Of a stretch of 45,513 bases of DNA, positions 21,076 to 30,173 are shown piece after piece. The notes below the pieces were generated by a model that saw only the letters and a program-made list of their open reading frames with translations, was not told the origin of the DNA and ran no database searches. Within the stretch, counting starts at the first letter, position 1. Each line of letters opens with the position of its first letter. Position numbers and translations under genes: made by a program. Origin of the DNA: Levilactobacillus spicheri DSM 15429 (GTDB lineage: Bacteria; Bacillota; Bacilli; Lactobacillales; Lactobacillaceae); assembly GCF_001435095.1 (NCBI RefSeq), contig NZ_AZFC01000020.1, forward strand, positions 1 to 45,513, given 5' to 3'.

Positions 21076-24000
21076 TTACTGCCAGTCGACAAACTGCTTG
21101 TTTGCTGTGATGTAAGTGCCATCGCTTAGTTGATACCGGTTAACGCCATCCTGTCGCCGAATCAAGCGCCGAATGGTCACCACCTGTCCGCGGTGGAAGT
21201 GATGCCGCCGGTCGCTCTGTCGGAAGTGGGCATGCCGATAAGCGTAAATGCCGTGCAGTAACTTGAGTTTGCCCGTCAACGGAAACATCTGGTAATACAG
21301 GTGTGCTGTGTACCCGGCGGTAGCGGTGATGTAACTCCCGTCGCGTAACCGATAGAAGCGCGTGCCTTGTGGCCCGTTAAAGACCGCGACCACCGTGAAG
21401 ACGGCCGCCTGAGTGCGGGGACGGGATGGATAGAAACGAATCCGGTTATCTGGGGAGAAGGTCAAGCTTCGATAGCGCCATAGTGCTTGCGTCAGGTAGA
21501 CCTTAAAAGGAACCTGGGTGCTTTCTGCAAACTGGCTGCTTGTCGTCGACGTCGGCGCAACCACTTGGTCCGCACTTTCCGTAACCACCACGTCACGAGC
21601 AGCCTGGTCTCGGGCGGCTTGTTGCAGTTGTTGCAACTGCGCTACCGTCGTCAGTTGGCTCACTCGCGCTAGTAATTGGTGCTTTTGCGCGGTAGTCAGG
21701 CTGTCGAGTTGTTGAATGGCCTGGGTCGTTGCAGTCTGCGTCGTCACTAAATTCTGTCGATCCTGCCGTTGGGCAGCCGCCACCTGATCCGGCAAGCCCT
21801 GCGTTGGCGTGACCAGTAGCAGCGCTTGCTGACTCACCTGTTCCTCATCATCCAGATTCGGCAACGCTTGGGCGTCTTGAATGGCCTGATTGACTTGTTG
21901 AAGATGAGTTTGCGCTTCTGCTTGGGCTTTCCGATAGTCACTATCTGCCTGGGCGACCGTCGTTCCCTGCTGAATTTTGTGCTGGATGGTTGCCTTTTCG
22001 CTCGTTGATAAGGCGCCTAATTGGTTCGTCTGTCGGATTGCCTGTCCTTGTGCCTTAGCCACCGCAGCATTTTGGTCTTGTTGCGCCTGCTTCCAAATCG
22101 TGGTCAACGATCCAGCATTCTCTGACGTAGCCGTTTTGACCCCATTGGTAAGGGCTCGTCGGTCAGCCTCTGACAAATCTGGTAGTCGTTTCAGGTTGGT
22201 CAATACCCGGTCCTGTTGATTTTCCCACTGTGCTTGCTTCGCTAATTGATTCAAATCAGACTGGGAAGCTGTCTGCATGGCCGTTTTGAGGTTTTGGCGG
22301 TCCGTTCCTGATAAGTCCGGCAACTGACCCAATTGTTGAATCGCATTATTCCGATTCAACTCCAGCTGATTGAGATTCTGCGCTTTCTGTAGCGTTTTTT
22401 GAACATCTGCGGGCGTTTTATCACCATCCAATCGCTGGACACTATCGGCCTTTTCCTTGGCCGTTAGCGCTGGCAGGGCTTGGATACCATCTTGTAATGC
22501 TACCAAGTCCGTCTTATTTTGGTCTATTGCATTTTCTCGGGCCTTCTCCGCTTCCGAAACGTTCGTTGCTTGCTGAATAGTCGATTCGGCTATCTTTCGG
22601 TGACTAGCCGACAAATCGGCCAACTGGTCGACCGCTACTTTTAAGCTAGTCTGAGCATCTGCTAAATTCTGTTGCTCCCCCTTTTTCTCTAACTTGTTTA
22701 ACGCAGAAATTTCTTTGATTTGTTGAATCTCGTCTTTTAGAGTCTGTTGCTCATCCGCTGTTAAATATTTCAGCGTGGGTAACTCCTTTAAGAGGTTATT
22801 TTGTTTGTTTTGGGTTTCGTTATTTTCACTAGTTGCTTGTGTTAGCGCTTCTTTAATCGATTGAATAGTCGCTGACTGATCATCAATAGTTTTTTTAACC
22901 GCTGTCCTTTGCTCGTCCGTGAGGTCCGTTAGCGACTGGAGATTTGTTGTGCTATTGGACCTACAAGTCGTTAGCGCTTCATTATCCGCTTTCTTGGCAT
23001 CTGCCACCGTTTTGTTAATGGTATCAAGCTGATTATCATTCGCCTTATTCTGCTTGACGACAGATCGAATCTTCTGAATATCCTTACTGGTATCAATGTT
23101 CTTTAATTGACTAAGCTGTTCTATGGCCCCGTTAGCAGCATCTTGCAATTGGGCCTGTGCCTGCACGTGCTTTATGGTCGTCTGTTTCGTTTGGTAATCC
23201 TGTAAACTGTCTTTTGCAAGTGAGTCGGTTGGCAATGACGTATTTTTTGACAGTTCCGTAATATAGCCTTTTTGGCTTTGCTCCCCTGCAGCATCCAAAT
23301 GGCTTAGCTTTTTAATAGCTGCTTCCGCCTGCTTTTCTTGGGTAGCTAGCTGCTGATTTAGATAGTTTTGCCAGGTTGTCCATGCCTGCTCAACCGTCCC
23401 TACCCTTTTCAGGCCATTCAGCCACTGAGAATCCGGAGAGGGCTTTACCTGAGCTGCGTCAGCACTAATCTGCTGTTTCACTTGCGCGAGCTGTATCTGT
23501 TGGTCAATTTTTTGCAGGTCCTGTTCATTTTTAGCATTCTTGATACTTTCGGTAATTGTCCCCTTATCGTCCAATTTACCAAGGGCCGTTTGCTCCGTAC
23601 TTTTCCCATCTGTTAAGTTATCCTGTTGGGCAGCTGCAACCTGACTTAGGATTTTCTTTCCATCCGTAGAACCCTGGATGACTGATTGATACTTTTTCTG
23701 GTGGTCTGGGCTTAAATGTGTCAACTTCTGAACTTTAGCTTGAACGTCTCGTTTAATTGGTTCCACGTCAGCCATTTTCTCCTGATGGATAATATTATTA
23801 ACGGTTTCTAAATCTCCTTTGGTTATATTATCCTTAATTTTTTGCTTATCTGCAGGTGATTGATTTGTCGCTTTTTCAACTAATTCCAAACCTTGTGCAC
23901 GTTCTTCGTCTAAAGATAATGCTTCCCGCCAGATATTCGCAATCCGAATATCTCTGCCATCCGGACCATCCTTAGCCGTACGCGATTGGTCGAGATCATT

Positions 24001-24861
24001 AGGACTGAGGCTATTGTCTGGATGTACAACTGGGTTGATCTTATCAATTTTATTTTTAAAGTTTGTCTTATCAGCAGCTGTTAAATTCTGGAAATCGCCA
24101 ATGGCGTCTTCAAAAAATAATTTACTCTGCTTAATGCCCACGGTCTCCTGTTCCAGATTGATCCAGGTCATGATAGTCTTCCTATCTCGGGCAGAACTAA
24201 TGCTAGTATCCGCTCCGCTCAAACTCAGGCTATTCCCTGGAACATTTTCCAGTGCATCTACCACCGTTTTGGCCTTGGCACGTTCCTCAATAATTTTATT
24301 ATTTTTAATATCCTGATCAACAACTACCTGTAGATCAGCATTCACCTCATCAACTGATGTATCCGTGTCAATCCTACTAATAAGTTCTTCTCTATCAGAG
24401 TCACCTGCAGTAGGATTCAACGTATGAAACGATTGCATACTTCTAATCTGATTTTCAGCCCTCGTTCTAGCATCCGTTAGCGTTTCTTGTGGTTCAACAT
24501 CAGTTACCGGTTTAGAGACCGTCCCTACTACTTTCACCGCTTGTTGGTTGGATACTCGGGGTACTTGTTTCTGATTAACGGGCCCACTTTGCGGCTTGAT
24601 CTCTAACTTACCCGCTGGCTGAACGCGACTTCCGGTTTCTACCGCTGCATCTTTCTTCGGAGAAGCTACGACTTCAGCATTTCGTGTTACCGTCCGTCCG
24701 GCGGGCGCCAGTTGCTTCACAGTTGCCGATGATTGCGGACTTTCCGAACTGAGAGGTAAATCCGCTGCCCGAACCCTTTGTGGTTGTGCTTCACTCATCC
24801 CCAGTAAAATTCCCGCCGAAAATAACACGATGCCTAAACGTGACCATGTTGATTGTTCCAT
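21076..24861 (-). CDS. large repetitive secreted surface protein with DUF5776
   Basis: 1261 residues from ATG 24861 (GGAG 10 bases upstream). It has a signal peptide of about 32 residues, with hydrophobic core LGIVLFSAGILLG, ending RVRA-ADLP. A proline/valine-rich segment follows to about residue 130. Then come about 950 residues of helical repeats of roughly 60-70 residues, with pattern L-x-x-L-[ST]-x-x-[DE]-[RK] and many Gln, Ala and Asn, like GA/FIVAR-type three-helix modules of Ebh adhesins. The last 150 residues are DUF5776-like, ending SDGTYITANKQFVDWQ. There is no LPxTG motif or membrane anchor. The middle of the gene is clearly richer in A+T than its neighbours, suggesting transfer. 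It probably binds the cell wall or host/matrix components; this is inference. Confidence 0.8.
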   Translation of the reverse strand: MEQSTWSRLGIVLFSAGILLGMSEAQPQRVRAADLPLSSESPQSSATVKQLAPAGRTVTRNAEVVASPKKDAAVETGSRVQPAGKLEIKPQSGPVNQKQVPRVSNQQAVKVVGTVSKPVTDVEPQETLTDARTRAENQIRSMQSFHTLNPTAGDSDREELISRIDTDTSVDEVNADLQVVVDQDIKNNKIIEERAKAKTVVDALENVPGNSLSLSGADTSISSARDRKTIMTWINLEQETVGIKQSKLFFEDAIGDFQNLTAADKTNFKNKIDKINPVVHPDNSLSPNDLDQSRTAKDGPDGRDIRIANIWREALSLDEERAQGLELVEKATNQSPADKQKIKDNITKGDLETVNNIIHQEKMADVEPIKRDVQAKVQKLTHLSPDHQKKYQSVIQGSTDGKKILSQVAAAQQDNLTDGKSTEQTALGKLDDKGTITESIKNAKNEQDLQKIDQQIQLAQVKQQISADAAQVKPSPDSQWLNGLKRVGTVEQAWTTWQNYLNQQLATQEKQAEAAIKKLSHLDAAGEQSQKGYITELSKNTSLPTDSLAKDSLQDYQTKQTTIKHVQAQAQLQDAANGAIEQLSQLKNIDTSKDIQKIRSVVKQNKANDNQLDTINKTVADAKKADNEALTTCRSNSTTNLQSLTDLTDEQRTAVKKTIDDQSATIQSIKEALTQATSENNETQNKQNNLLKELPTLKYLTADEQQTLKDEIQQIKEISALNKLEKKGEQQNLADAQTSLKVAVDQLADLSASHRKIAESTIQQATNVSEAEKARENAIDQNKTDLVALQDGIQALPALTAKEKADSVQRLDGDKTPADVQKTLQKAQNLNQLELNRNNAIQQLGQLPDLSGTDRQNLKTAMQTASQSDLNQLAKQAQWENQQDRVLTNLKRLPDLSEADRRALTNGVKTATSENAGSLTTIWKQAQQDQNAAVAKAQGQAIRQTNQLGALSTSEKATIQHKIQQGTTVAQADSDYRKAQAEAQTHLQQVNQAIQDAQALPNLDDEEQVSQQALLLVTPTQGLPDQVAAAQRQDRQNLVTTQTATTQAIQQLDSLTTAQKHQLLARVSQLTTVAQLQQLQQAARDQAARDVVVTESADQVVAPTSTTSSQFAESTQVPFKVYLTQALWRYRSLTFSPDNRIRFYPSRPRTQAAVFTVVAVFNGPQGTRFYRLRDGSYITATAGYTAHLYYQMFPLTGKLKLLHGIYAYRHAHFRQSDRRHHFHRGQVVTIRRLIRRQDGVNRYQLSDGTYITANKQFVDWQ

Positions 24862-24957
24862 GACTACCTGACTCCCTTTTGTATTTACCATCCTTACTCG
24901 CCGATGGTTAAAAAGCCAATCAGTTTTACCCCTAACTGAAGTATAGAAGGAAACCAT

Positions 24958-25235
24958 TCATGAAGATACAAAACTAGTCGCTATATAACGATATAAATAT
25001 TAAATCGGTTATACTAAAGAACTGCCCATTGCAAATTTCATAAAATTCACAATTCATTCTGCCTCAAACTGCCGAAAGCCAGACTTCCATAACCAATCTT
25101 TACATTCACTTGTTCCTTAAATACACGGCCGTTTTAGGAAGCAAGCTCAGATTGACTAAGACAATTTGCTTAATGGTTTCAACAGTCCTATTGGCCACTT
25201 GCCTCGGCTGAACACAGTTCAATTCAAATAATCGC
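24958..25235. other. AT-rich intergenic region
   Basis: Upstream region of the large surface protein gene and of the divergent phosphatase. I see no convincing gene. A 74-codon minus frame over 25106-25330 overlaps the hairpin at 25236 and has no ribosome site. AT-rich stretches such as those around 24980-25020 may hold the promoter of the surface protein. Confidence 0.5.
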
Positions 25236-25281
25236 TTAACGCCACCGTTGCCTGAGTATTCAGTCACGGTGGCGCTTTTTA
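25236..25281 (+). terminator. orphan terminator or attenuator hairpin
   Basis: CGCCACCGT pairs with ACGGTGGCG, with an inner perfect CTGA/TCAG stem and TTTTTA after it on the plus strand. No plus-strand gene precedes it. It may attenuate the leader of the phosphatase gene 120 bases downstream, or end a small RNA. Confidence 0.75.
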
Positions 25282-25399
25282 TCAACATTATTTTAAGGGA
25301 TTGGTCACGTTGCCTATGATCTTTACACAACCAACATTAACTCATTACATTACCTTGCTATCCTAGCACTGTACCAAAACAAGAGGAGGAGACACATTT

Positions 25400-26392
25400 A
25401 TGAACAAACGCGTTAGCACCTTATTATCCGCCCTGCTGTTGGCAACCACGTTAGGGTGGCAACAACCTTTGGTCAACGTTGCAGCCGCAACGCACGCCCA
25501 AACGACGCAAAAGGCTAAGACCGCTAAGTCCGGCAAGCACGCCAAGGCCAAGAAGAGTTCCAAGGCGAAGACTTCTAAGGCCAAGACCGTTAAGCAACCC
25601 GCATCCGCTTCCAAGCACATCAAGCTTGCGGGCGCTTCTAACGCCCGGGACCTGGGTGGTTACGTCAACAAGAACGGTCAAAAGATCAAGGCTCACCGCT
25701 TGATTCGTTCCAACACGCTCTCCAAGTTAACCAAAGCTGACACTAAAAAGCTGGTCAAAACCTACCACGTCAAGACCGACGTTGATTTACGGACGCTGGT
25801 TGAACAAAAAAAGAGTCCTGACGTGAAGATCAAGGGCGTCAAGCTGGTCAAGGCCAACGTCTTCAAGAATTTCGGCGCCGCTCCTGACTTCTCCAAGAAG
25901 AACGCCGGCGTTAAGATGATGGAAAAGTCCTACCACGACGCAGTTACCACGGCGCAGGGCCGGAAAGCCTACAAGATGCTGTTCCACGAACTCCTGAAGA
26001 ACCCGAAGAACAAGTCCGTCTTATGGCACTGCAGCGCCGGTAAGGACCGCGCCGGCATGGGCACGGTCTTAGTGCTCTCCGCCTTGAACTTCGACAAGAA
26101 GACCATTGCGAACGACTACCTCAAGTCCAACAAGTACTTAGTTCAGACCAACAAAGAAAACCTGGCTACCCAAGAAGCTGGCTGGACCAAGGGCGGCAAG
26201 ACCTTAACGCCTATCGTGGTTTCCAACTTCAAGGCCCAAAACGGGGTGCAAATGGCTTACTTAAACACCTTCTACAAGGCCATCGACAAGAACTACGGCA
26301 GCATGAACGGCTTCCTGCACAAGGGTCTGGGCTTATCCAACACCCAATTAAAGCAACTCCAAGCCAACTACCTGACGCCCGCTAAGAAGTAG
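25400..26392 (+). CDS. secreted tyrosine/phosphoinositide phosphatase, paralogue 1
   Basis: 330 residues. A signal peptide (about 1-30, cleavage near VAAA) is followed by a lysine/alanine/serine-rich linker (about 38-66) and then a catalytic domain of the Y_phosphatase3 family (PtpB/LipA type). The P-loop HCSAGKDRAG has nucleophile C211; the general acid region and NARDLGGYVN entry motif (81-90) are present. In LipA and MptpB the lysine after the P-loop alanine/glycine is linked to phosphoinositide activity, and it is kept here. Strong AGAGGAGGA ribosome site. The basic linker may hold the enzyme at the negatively charged wall. The paralogue follows 222 bases downstream. Confidence 0.85.
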   Translation: MNKRVSTLLSALLLATTLGWQQPLVNVAAATHAQTTQKAKTAKSGKHAKAKKSSKAKTSKAKTVKQPASASKHIKLAGASNARDLGGYVNKNGQKIKAHRLIRSNTLSKLTKADTKKLVKTYHVKTDVDLRTLVEQKKSPDVKIKGVKLVKANVFKNFGAAPDFSKKNAGVKMMEKSYHDAVTTAQGRKAYKMLFHELLKNPKNKSVLWHCSAGKDRAGMGTVLVLSALNFDKKTIANDYLKSNKYLVQTNKENLATQEAGWTKGGKTLTPIVVSNFKAQNGVQMAYLNTFYKAIDKNYGSMNGFLHKGLGLSNTQLKQLQANYLTPAKK

Positions 26393-26438
26393 CGCCCGGC
26401 GTTCTCTTCAAACTAACTAAAAACACTTGATTACCAGG

Positions 26439-26479
26439 AACGGACCACAATCTCCCCGACGACGTTGTGGTCCGTTTTT
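26439..26479 (+). terminator. terminator between the two phosphatase genes
   Basis: AACGGACCACAA pairs with TTGTGGTCCGTTTTT. The genes are therefore likely separate transcripts. Confidence 0.88.
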
Positions 26480-26614
26480 GTGCTTCGTTCGGTCAGTAAC
26501 GCATCTTTCCCGCCGCATTCCCGCATTGTTCTGTTTCTTTACGTCTTCCACACCTTTTCGTTACATCCCCTTTCTATACTGACGGTGTTTCCAACAAAGG
26601 AGGAACTCAAAATC

Positions 26615-27517
26615 ATGCATCAATCCATGGGAACACTCTTATCGACCGTTTTGTTAGCCACCAGTCTGGGTGGGCTGGTGGCCCCACCCGTTGCCGCGCA
26701 AGCCATACGCCGGCCTACGCCGATTGCGCAGTCGGCCACCGCGGGGCGGGAGATTCGCCTGAAAAGCGCACCAAACGTTCGCGACCTCGGCGGTTACGTC
26801 AACCAACGGGGCCAACGGATCAAGCCCCATCGCCTGATTCGCTCGGCCTCCCTCTCCAACCTGTCCCCCGCGGACGGTCGCAAACTCGCGAAGGTTTATC
26901 ACCTGAAGACCGACGTTGACCTGCGGACCCTCAGCGAACAAACGACCGCCCCGGACGCCAAAATCGCCGGCGTGCGCCACGTTTCCGACCCCGTTTTCCT
27001 CAAATGGGGCAAGGCTTCCGGCAACCTTAGCGACCGCGTCAAGGGCAACGGCGTCAAGAATATGGAGACCTTCTACCGCAACGCCGTCCTTAGCCGGCAG
27101 GGGCGGCACGCCTACCGGACCCTCTTTCTGATCCTGCTGAAGACGCCGCGCAAGGACGCCGTGCTCTGGCACTGCAGCGCCGGTAAGGACCGCGCTGGCA
27201 TGGGAACCATGCTGATCCTCAGCGCCCTCGACGTCAGCCGGCGAACCATCAACCGCGACTACCTGCTCTCCAACCGGTACCTGGCCGCCAAGAATGCCGT
27301 CACGCTCGCCCAAGATCGGCGCAACGGTGATACAGCGACCCAGCTCGCCAACGCCAAGGCTCAGGCCGGTGTCCGGATGGCCTTCCTGAACGCAGCCTAC
27401 CGCGCCATCGACCACCATTACGGGTCCGTCCAGCGCTACTTACACCGCGGACTGGGCCTGACGTCCGCTCAGCTGACCCGCCTGCAAAAGGCCTACCTGA
27501 CGCCCGCTAAGCACTAA
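26615..27517 (+). CDS. secreted tyrosine/phosphoinositide phosphatase, paralogue 2
   Basis: 300 residues, very like paralogue 1 (entry motif NVRDLGGYVNQRG, P-loop HCSAGKDRAG with C186, C-terminal GLGLTSAQLTRLQKAYLTPAK) but without the lysine-rich linker; the sequence after the signal peptide is short. Signal peptide about 1-29 ending PVAAQA. I start at ATG 26615 after AAAGGAGG; the frame extending to 26465 runs through the preceding terminator. The higher GC of this copy compared with paralogue 1 suggests they did not arise by a recent duplication. It acts outside the cell or in the wall. Confidence 0.85.
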   Translation: MHQSMGTLLSTVLLATSLGGLVAPPVAAQAIRRPTPIAQSATAGREIRLKSAPNVRDLGGYVNQRGQRIKPHRLIRSASLSNLSPADGRKLAKVYHLKTDVDLRTLSEQTTAPDAKIAGVRHVSDPVFLKWGKASGNLSDRVKGNGVKNMETFYRNAVLSRQGRHAYRTLFLILLKTPRKDAVLWHCSAGKDRAGMGTMLILSALDVSRRTINRDYLLSNRYLAAKNAVTLAQDRRNGDTATQLANAKAQAGVRMAFLNAAYRAIDHHYGSVQRYLHRGLGLTSAQLTRLQKAYLTPAKH

Positions 27518-27537
27518 AATTTCCTCCCCCGAGGTCC

Positions 27538-27573
27538 AAAAAACCGCCCATCGTGATTGATGAGCGGTCTTTT
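27538..27573. terminator. bidirectional terminator
   Basis: AAAAACCGCCCATC pairs with GATGAGCGGTCTTTT. It lies between the convergent phosphatase and antiporter genes and can serve both. Confidence 0.85.
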
Positions 27574-27576
27574 GGA

Positions 27577-28788
27577 TTATGCTTCGGTCGGTTGGACCGT
27601 CAAGCGTTTTAACGTTGGTTTCAAGAACAGCGGCGCCAACACGGTCGCCAGGATGATGACCAGGATCATCGCCGAGTAGCTGGCGTTGCCCATCAGGCCC
27701 GCCTGGTGACCAATCTGGGCGGTGATCAGCCCCATCTCGCCCCGGGCGATCATCCCCGTACCAATCACGGTGCTGCTGGTCCAGTCGAAGCCGCTGATCC
27801 GTGCCCCCAGGCCACAGCCGACCAACTTCGTCAGACAGGCCAGCACCGTCAGCACAATAATCAGCCAGAGGTTGTCCCCCAGGTGCGCCAACGTCATGTT
27901 CAAGCCCACACTCACGAAAAAGACCGGGATAAAAATGGCGTTGCCCAGCGGCTCTACGTGGTCGGCCAGCGTTTCCCGGTACGGCGTGTGCGCCACCGCG
28001 ATCCCCGCGAAGAAGGCACCAATCGCCCCACTCAGGCCCACGATGTCGGCCAGCCAGGCCATCCCCAGGCAGATGACCATCGACATGATGGTCACACTGG
28101 ACGCCATGACCAACCGTTCGCTCAGGTGCATCAGGTACGGTGCCACCCATTTGACCAGCAGGTAGGTCCCGCCGAAGAAAGCCACCTGTTCCAGCAGCAC
28201 CAATCCCAGCGCCGGGTGACTGCCGGCCGTTTCGATGCCCTGGCTTGCCAGCAGACTGATCATCAGCGACAAGAGCACCACGCCGATGATGTCGTCCGCC
28301 ACGGCGGCGCCCAGAATCGTGGCGCCCTCGCGCGTGCCGAGCGCCCGGTACTCCTTCAGCACGGCCACCGAAATCGAGACCGAGGTGGCCGAGAAGATCA
28401 CGCCGATGAACAGGGCCTCCAGGGGGGTAAAGCCCCACCACCAAGACACGGCCCCCATGACCACGACCGGAAAAATCACCCCGGACGTCGCCACGATGAT
28501 GGCCGGGCGGAGATACTTCATCAATAATTGCAGGTTACTCTCCAAACCGCCCAGAAACATCAACACGACCACGCCGATATCGGCGAACAGACTGACCAAG
28601 CTATTCAACTGGACCCAGTTCAACACGGCCGGGCCAATCAGGATACCAATCACCAGCTCCCCGATCACCGCGGGGACCCCCAGTCGGTTGGCAAAATTTC
28701 CCGCCAGCGTCGTCAGTACCAAAATCAAACACAACGTTCCTAAAAAGGCCACGGGCCTCTCCACCCTTCTTATGGTTTTAGCATCCAT
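27577..28788 (-). CDS. CPA2-type cation/proton antiporter
   Basis: 403 residues with about 12 to 13 membrane helices, of the NapA/KefB (Na_H_Exchanger) family. The paired aspartates in AAVADDIIGVV (near residue 165) are those that bind the exchanged ion and protons in electrogenic Na+/H+ antiporters. There is no TrkA nucleotide-binding domain, so it is NapA-like rather than full KefB. The start is uncertain: ATG 28788 lacks a clear ribosome site, and a GTG 12 codons later has purine-rich sequence before it. A much longer frame upstream is not credible because it lacks hydrophobic character. Likely role: sodium and pH homeostasis at the membrane. Confidence 0.83.
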   Translation of the reverse strand: MDAKTIRRVERPVAFLGTLCLILVLTTLAGNFANRLGVPAVIGELVIGILIGPAVLNWVQLNSLVSLFADIGVVVLMFLGGLESNLQLLMKYLRPAIIVATSGVIFPVVVMGAVSWWWGFTPLEALFIGVIFSATSVSISVAVLKEYRALGTREGATILGAAVADDIIGVVLLSLMISLLASQGIETAGSHPALGLVLLEQVAFFGGTYLLVKWVAPYLMHLSERLVMASSVTIMSMVICLGMAWLADIVGLSGAIGAFFAGIAVAHTPYRETLADHVEPLGNAIFIPVFFVSVGLNMTLAHLGDNLWLIIVLTVLACLTKLVGCGLGARISGFDWTSSTVIGTGMIARGEMGLITAQIGHQAGLMGNASYSAMILVIILATVLAPLFLKPTLKRLTVQPTEA

Positions 28789-28902
28789 GATACGCCACTT
28801 GCCCGGTCCACAACAAGACCGCAAAATCGCGTGGATGGTTACCACCGATTGACCGCCGACTGGCACCGGCCCCCGCTTCATCGCCGTTTGATCAGCGCCC
28901 CG

Positions 28903-28946
28903 CAAAAAAACAGGCGGAAAATTCATTGCGCGAATTTTCCGCCTGC
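28903..28946 (-). terminator. terminator after the nucleoside hydrolase
   Basis: CAGGCGGAAAATTC pairs with GAATTTTCCGCCTG; on the minus strand a run of seven T follows. A second GC hairpin (GGCCGGG/CCCGGCC, about 28957-28976) lies between it and the stop codon. Confidence 0.85.
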
Positions 28947-28994
28947 TTGGCTGGTGTGGCCGGGTCAGTCCCCGGCCCCGCCTGAGGGACCGTT

Positions 28995-29936
28995 TTAAGG
29001 TTGATAAGTCGCCGACTGGGCCAGCCGGTCGACGGTCGCAAAGAACGCCGCCTTGTCCGCCCGGGTGACCAACGTCAGGGGCTGCCCCGCCGGTTGACGG
29101 AAGGTCCGCCCGGCCGCCGGACCCGTGGTCAGCACGTCCCCCTCGATGGCCTGCGTCGTCACCAGCTCCGGATACTGGCTCGCCATGGCCGTCAAGACAT
29201 CCCACAGGTAATACGTCGAGTTCGCTTCATAGGAGAGCACCAGCGCGTATCCCTGCCCAATCAGGTCCACGGCCGGGTAACCGACCATCTGGTTCCAGTG
29301 TTGGCGCAGCTCGTCCGTCAGTGGCAACTCGTCGGTGCTTTCCAGTCCAATCATCTGCAACGGCACACCGGCGTGAAAGACCGTGTGGACGGCCTGGGGA
29401 TCCCAGTAGGCGTTCCATTCGGCCGTGCCGTCACGCCCCGGTTCGTTGACGTTACCCTGGTTGTTCATGGTACCGCCCATCCAGAAGACCCGTTCGATCT
29501 TAGCCGCGATATCCGGCGCCACTGTGAGCGCTCGCGCCAGGTCGGTCAACGGGCCGGTCATGACCACCGTGGTGGGACCATCGGCCTGCCGAATCTTGGC
29601 GACCATGTCCTGGTGCGCCGAGACCGGGGCCAGCGGCGTGGTCAGAGTCGCCCGCCGGTTCAGTAGGGGCATCGCGTTAAATGAATACGAGATCAACCGC
29701 CATTCCTTGGGAAATTGGTTGACCGGCCGCGAATCCGACGCCGCAACACTCAGGTCCTGGTGGTGGGTGTTGAAGTGATCAATGATCTTGCGGGAAGCGG
29801 CGACGGCAGGTTCCTGATACCCGTCGGCATCGACCACCCCGACCCCCAGCAGGCGAATGTCCGGCACCTGCAGCAGCAAGAGCAGCGACACCAAGTCATC
29901 GACGTTCCCATCGTGGTCAAAGTACACATTTTTCAA
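28995..29936 (-). CDS. inosine-uridine-preferring nucleoside hydrolase
   Basis: 313 residues. The calcium-binding N-terminal motif DxDxxxDD is seen as D7-H-D9-G-N-V-D13-D14. A central MTGPLTDLARAL and NEPGRDGTAEWNAYWDP region, with the active-site aspartate and asparagine, also fits the family. It cleaves ribonucleosides to base plus ribose for salvage. The start codon is TTG 29936, with GGAGG 8 bases before it. The gene appears to be transcribed alone, between terminators. The base preference cannot be read from the sequence. Confidence 0.88.
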   Translation of the reverse strand: MKNVYFDHDGNVDDLVSLLLLLQVPDIRLLGVGVVDADGYQEPAVAASRKIIDHFNTHHQDLSVAASDSRPVNQFPKEWRLISYSFNAMPLLNRRATLTTPLAPVSAHQDMVAKIRQADGPTTVVMTGPLTDLARALTVAPDIAAKIERVFWMGGTMNNQGNVNEPGRDGTAEWNAYWDPQAVHTVFHAGVPLQMIGLESTDELPLTDELRQHWNQMVGYPAVDLIGQGYALVLSYEANSTYYLWDVLTAMASQYPELVTTQAIEGDVLTTGPAAGRTFRQPAGQPLTLVTRADKAAFFATVDRLAQSATYQP

Positions 29937-30057
29937 AATAACGGCCTCCAGTGATTTCTTTCTAGTTTACGGAACGGCTCCCGCCTTGTAAAGGTGAATA
30001 TCCGGTTATTTTTATATAAATGGTTTTACCTCATCATTTTTTATTATTTAAGTAAAC

Positions 30058-30092
30058 AAAAAGCGAACATCTCGTAAAGGTGTTCGCTTTTA
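30058..30092. terminator. terminator hairpin, distal of two
   Basis: AAAGCGAACA pairs with TGTTCGCTTT, with flanking A and T runs on both strands. It follows the hairpin at 30123-30162, giving tandem terminators after the flavoprotein gene. The AT-rich 29940-30057 stretch probably holds the nucleoside hydrolase promoter. Confidence 0.75.
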
Positions 30093-30122
30093 AATCGGTT
30101 TATCCCACCGCCCCACGGCAGC

Positions 30123-30162
30123 AAAAAAGGCCCCGCCGTGCATCCATCACGACGGGACCCTT
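30123..30162 (-). terminator. terminator after the flavoprotein disulfide reductase gene
   Basis: AAGGGTCCCGTCGTG pairs with CACGGCGGGGCCTT and is followed by TTTT on the minus strand. Confidence 0.85.
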
Positions 30163-30173
30163 GGGCTGTTTAG

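Noticed and set aside
25106..25330. 74-codon minus-strand frame
   Set aside because: No ribosome site, and it overlaps a terminator hairpin.
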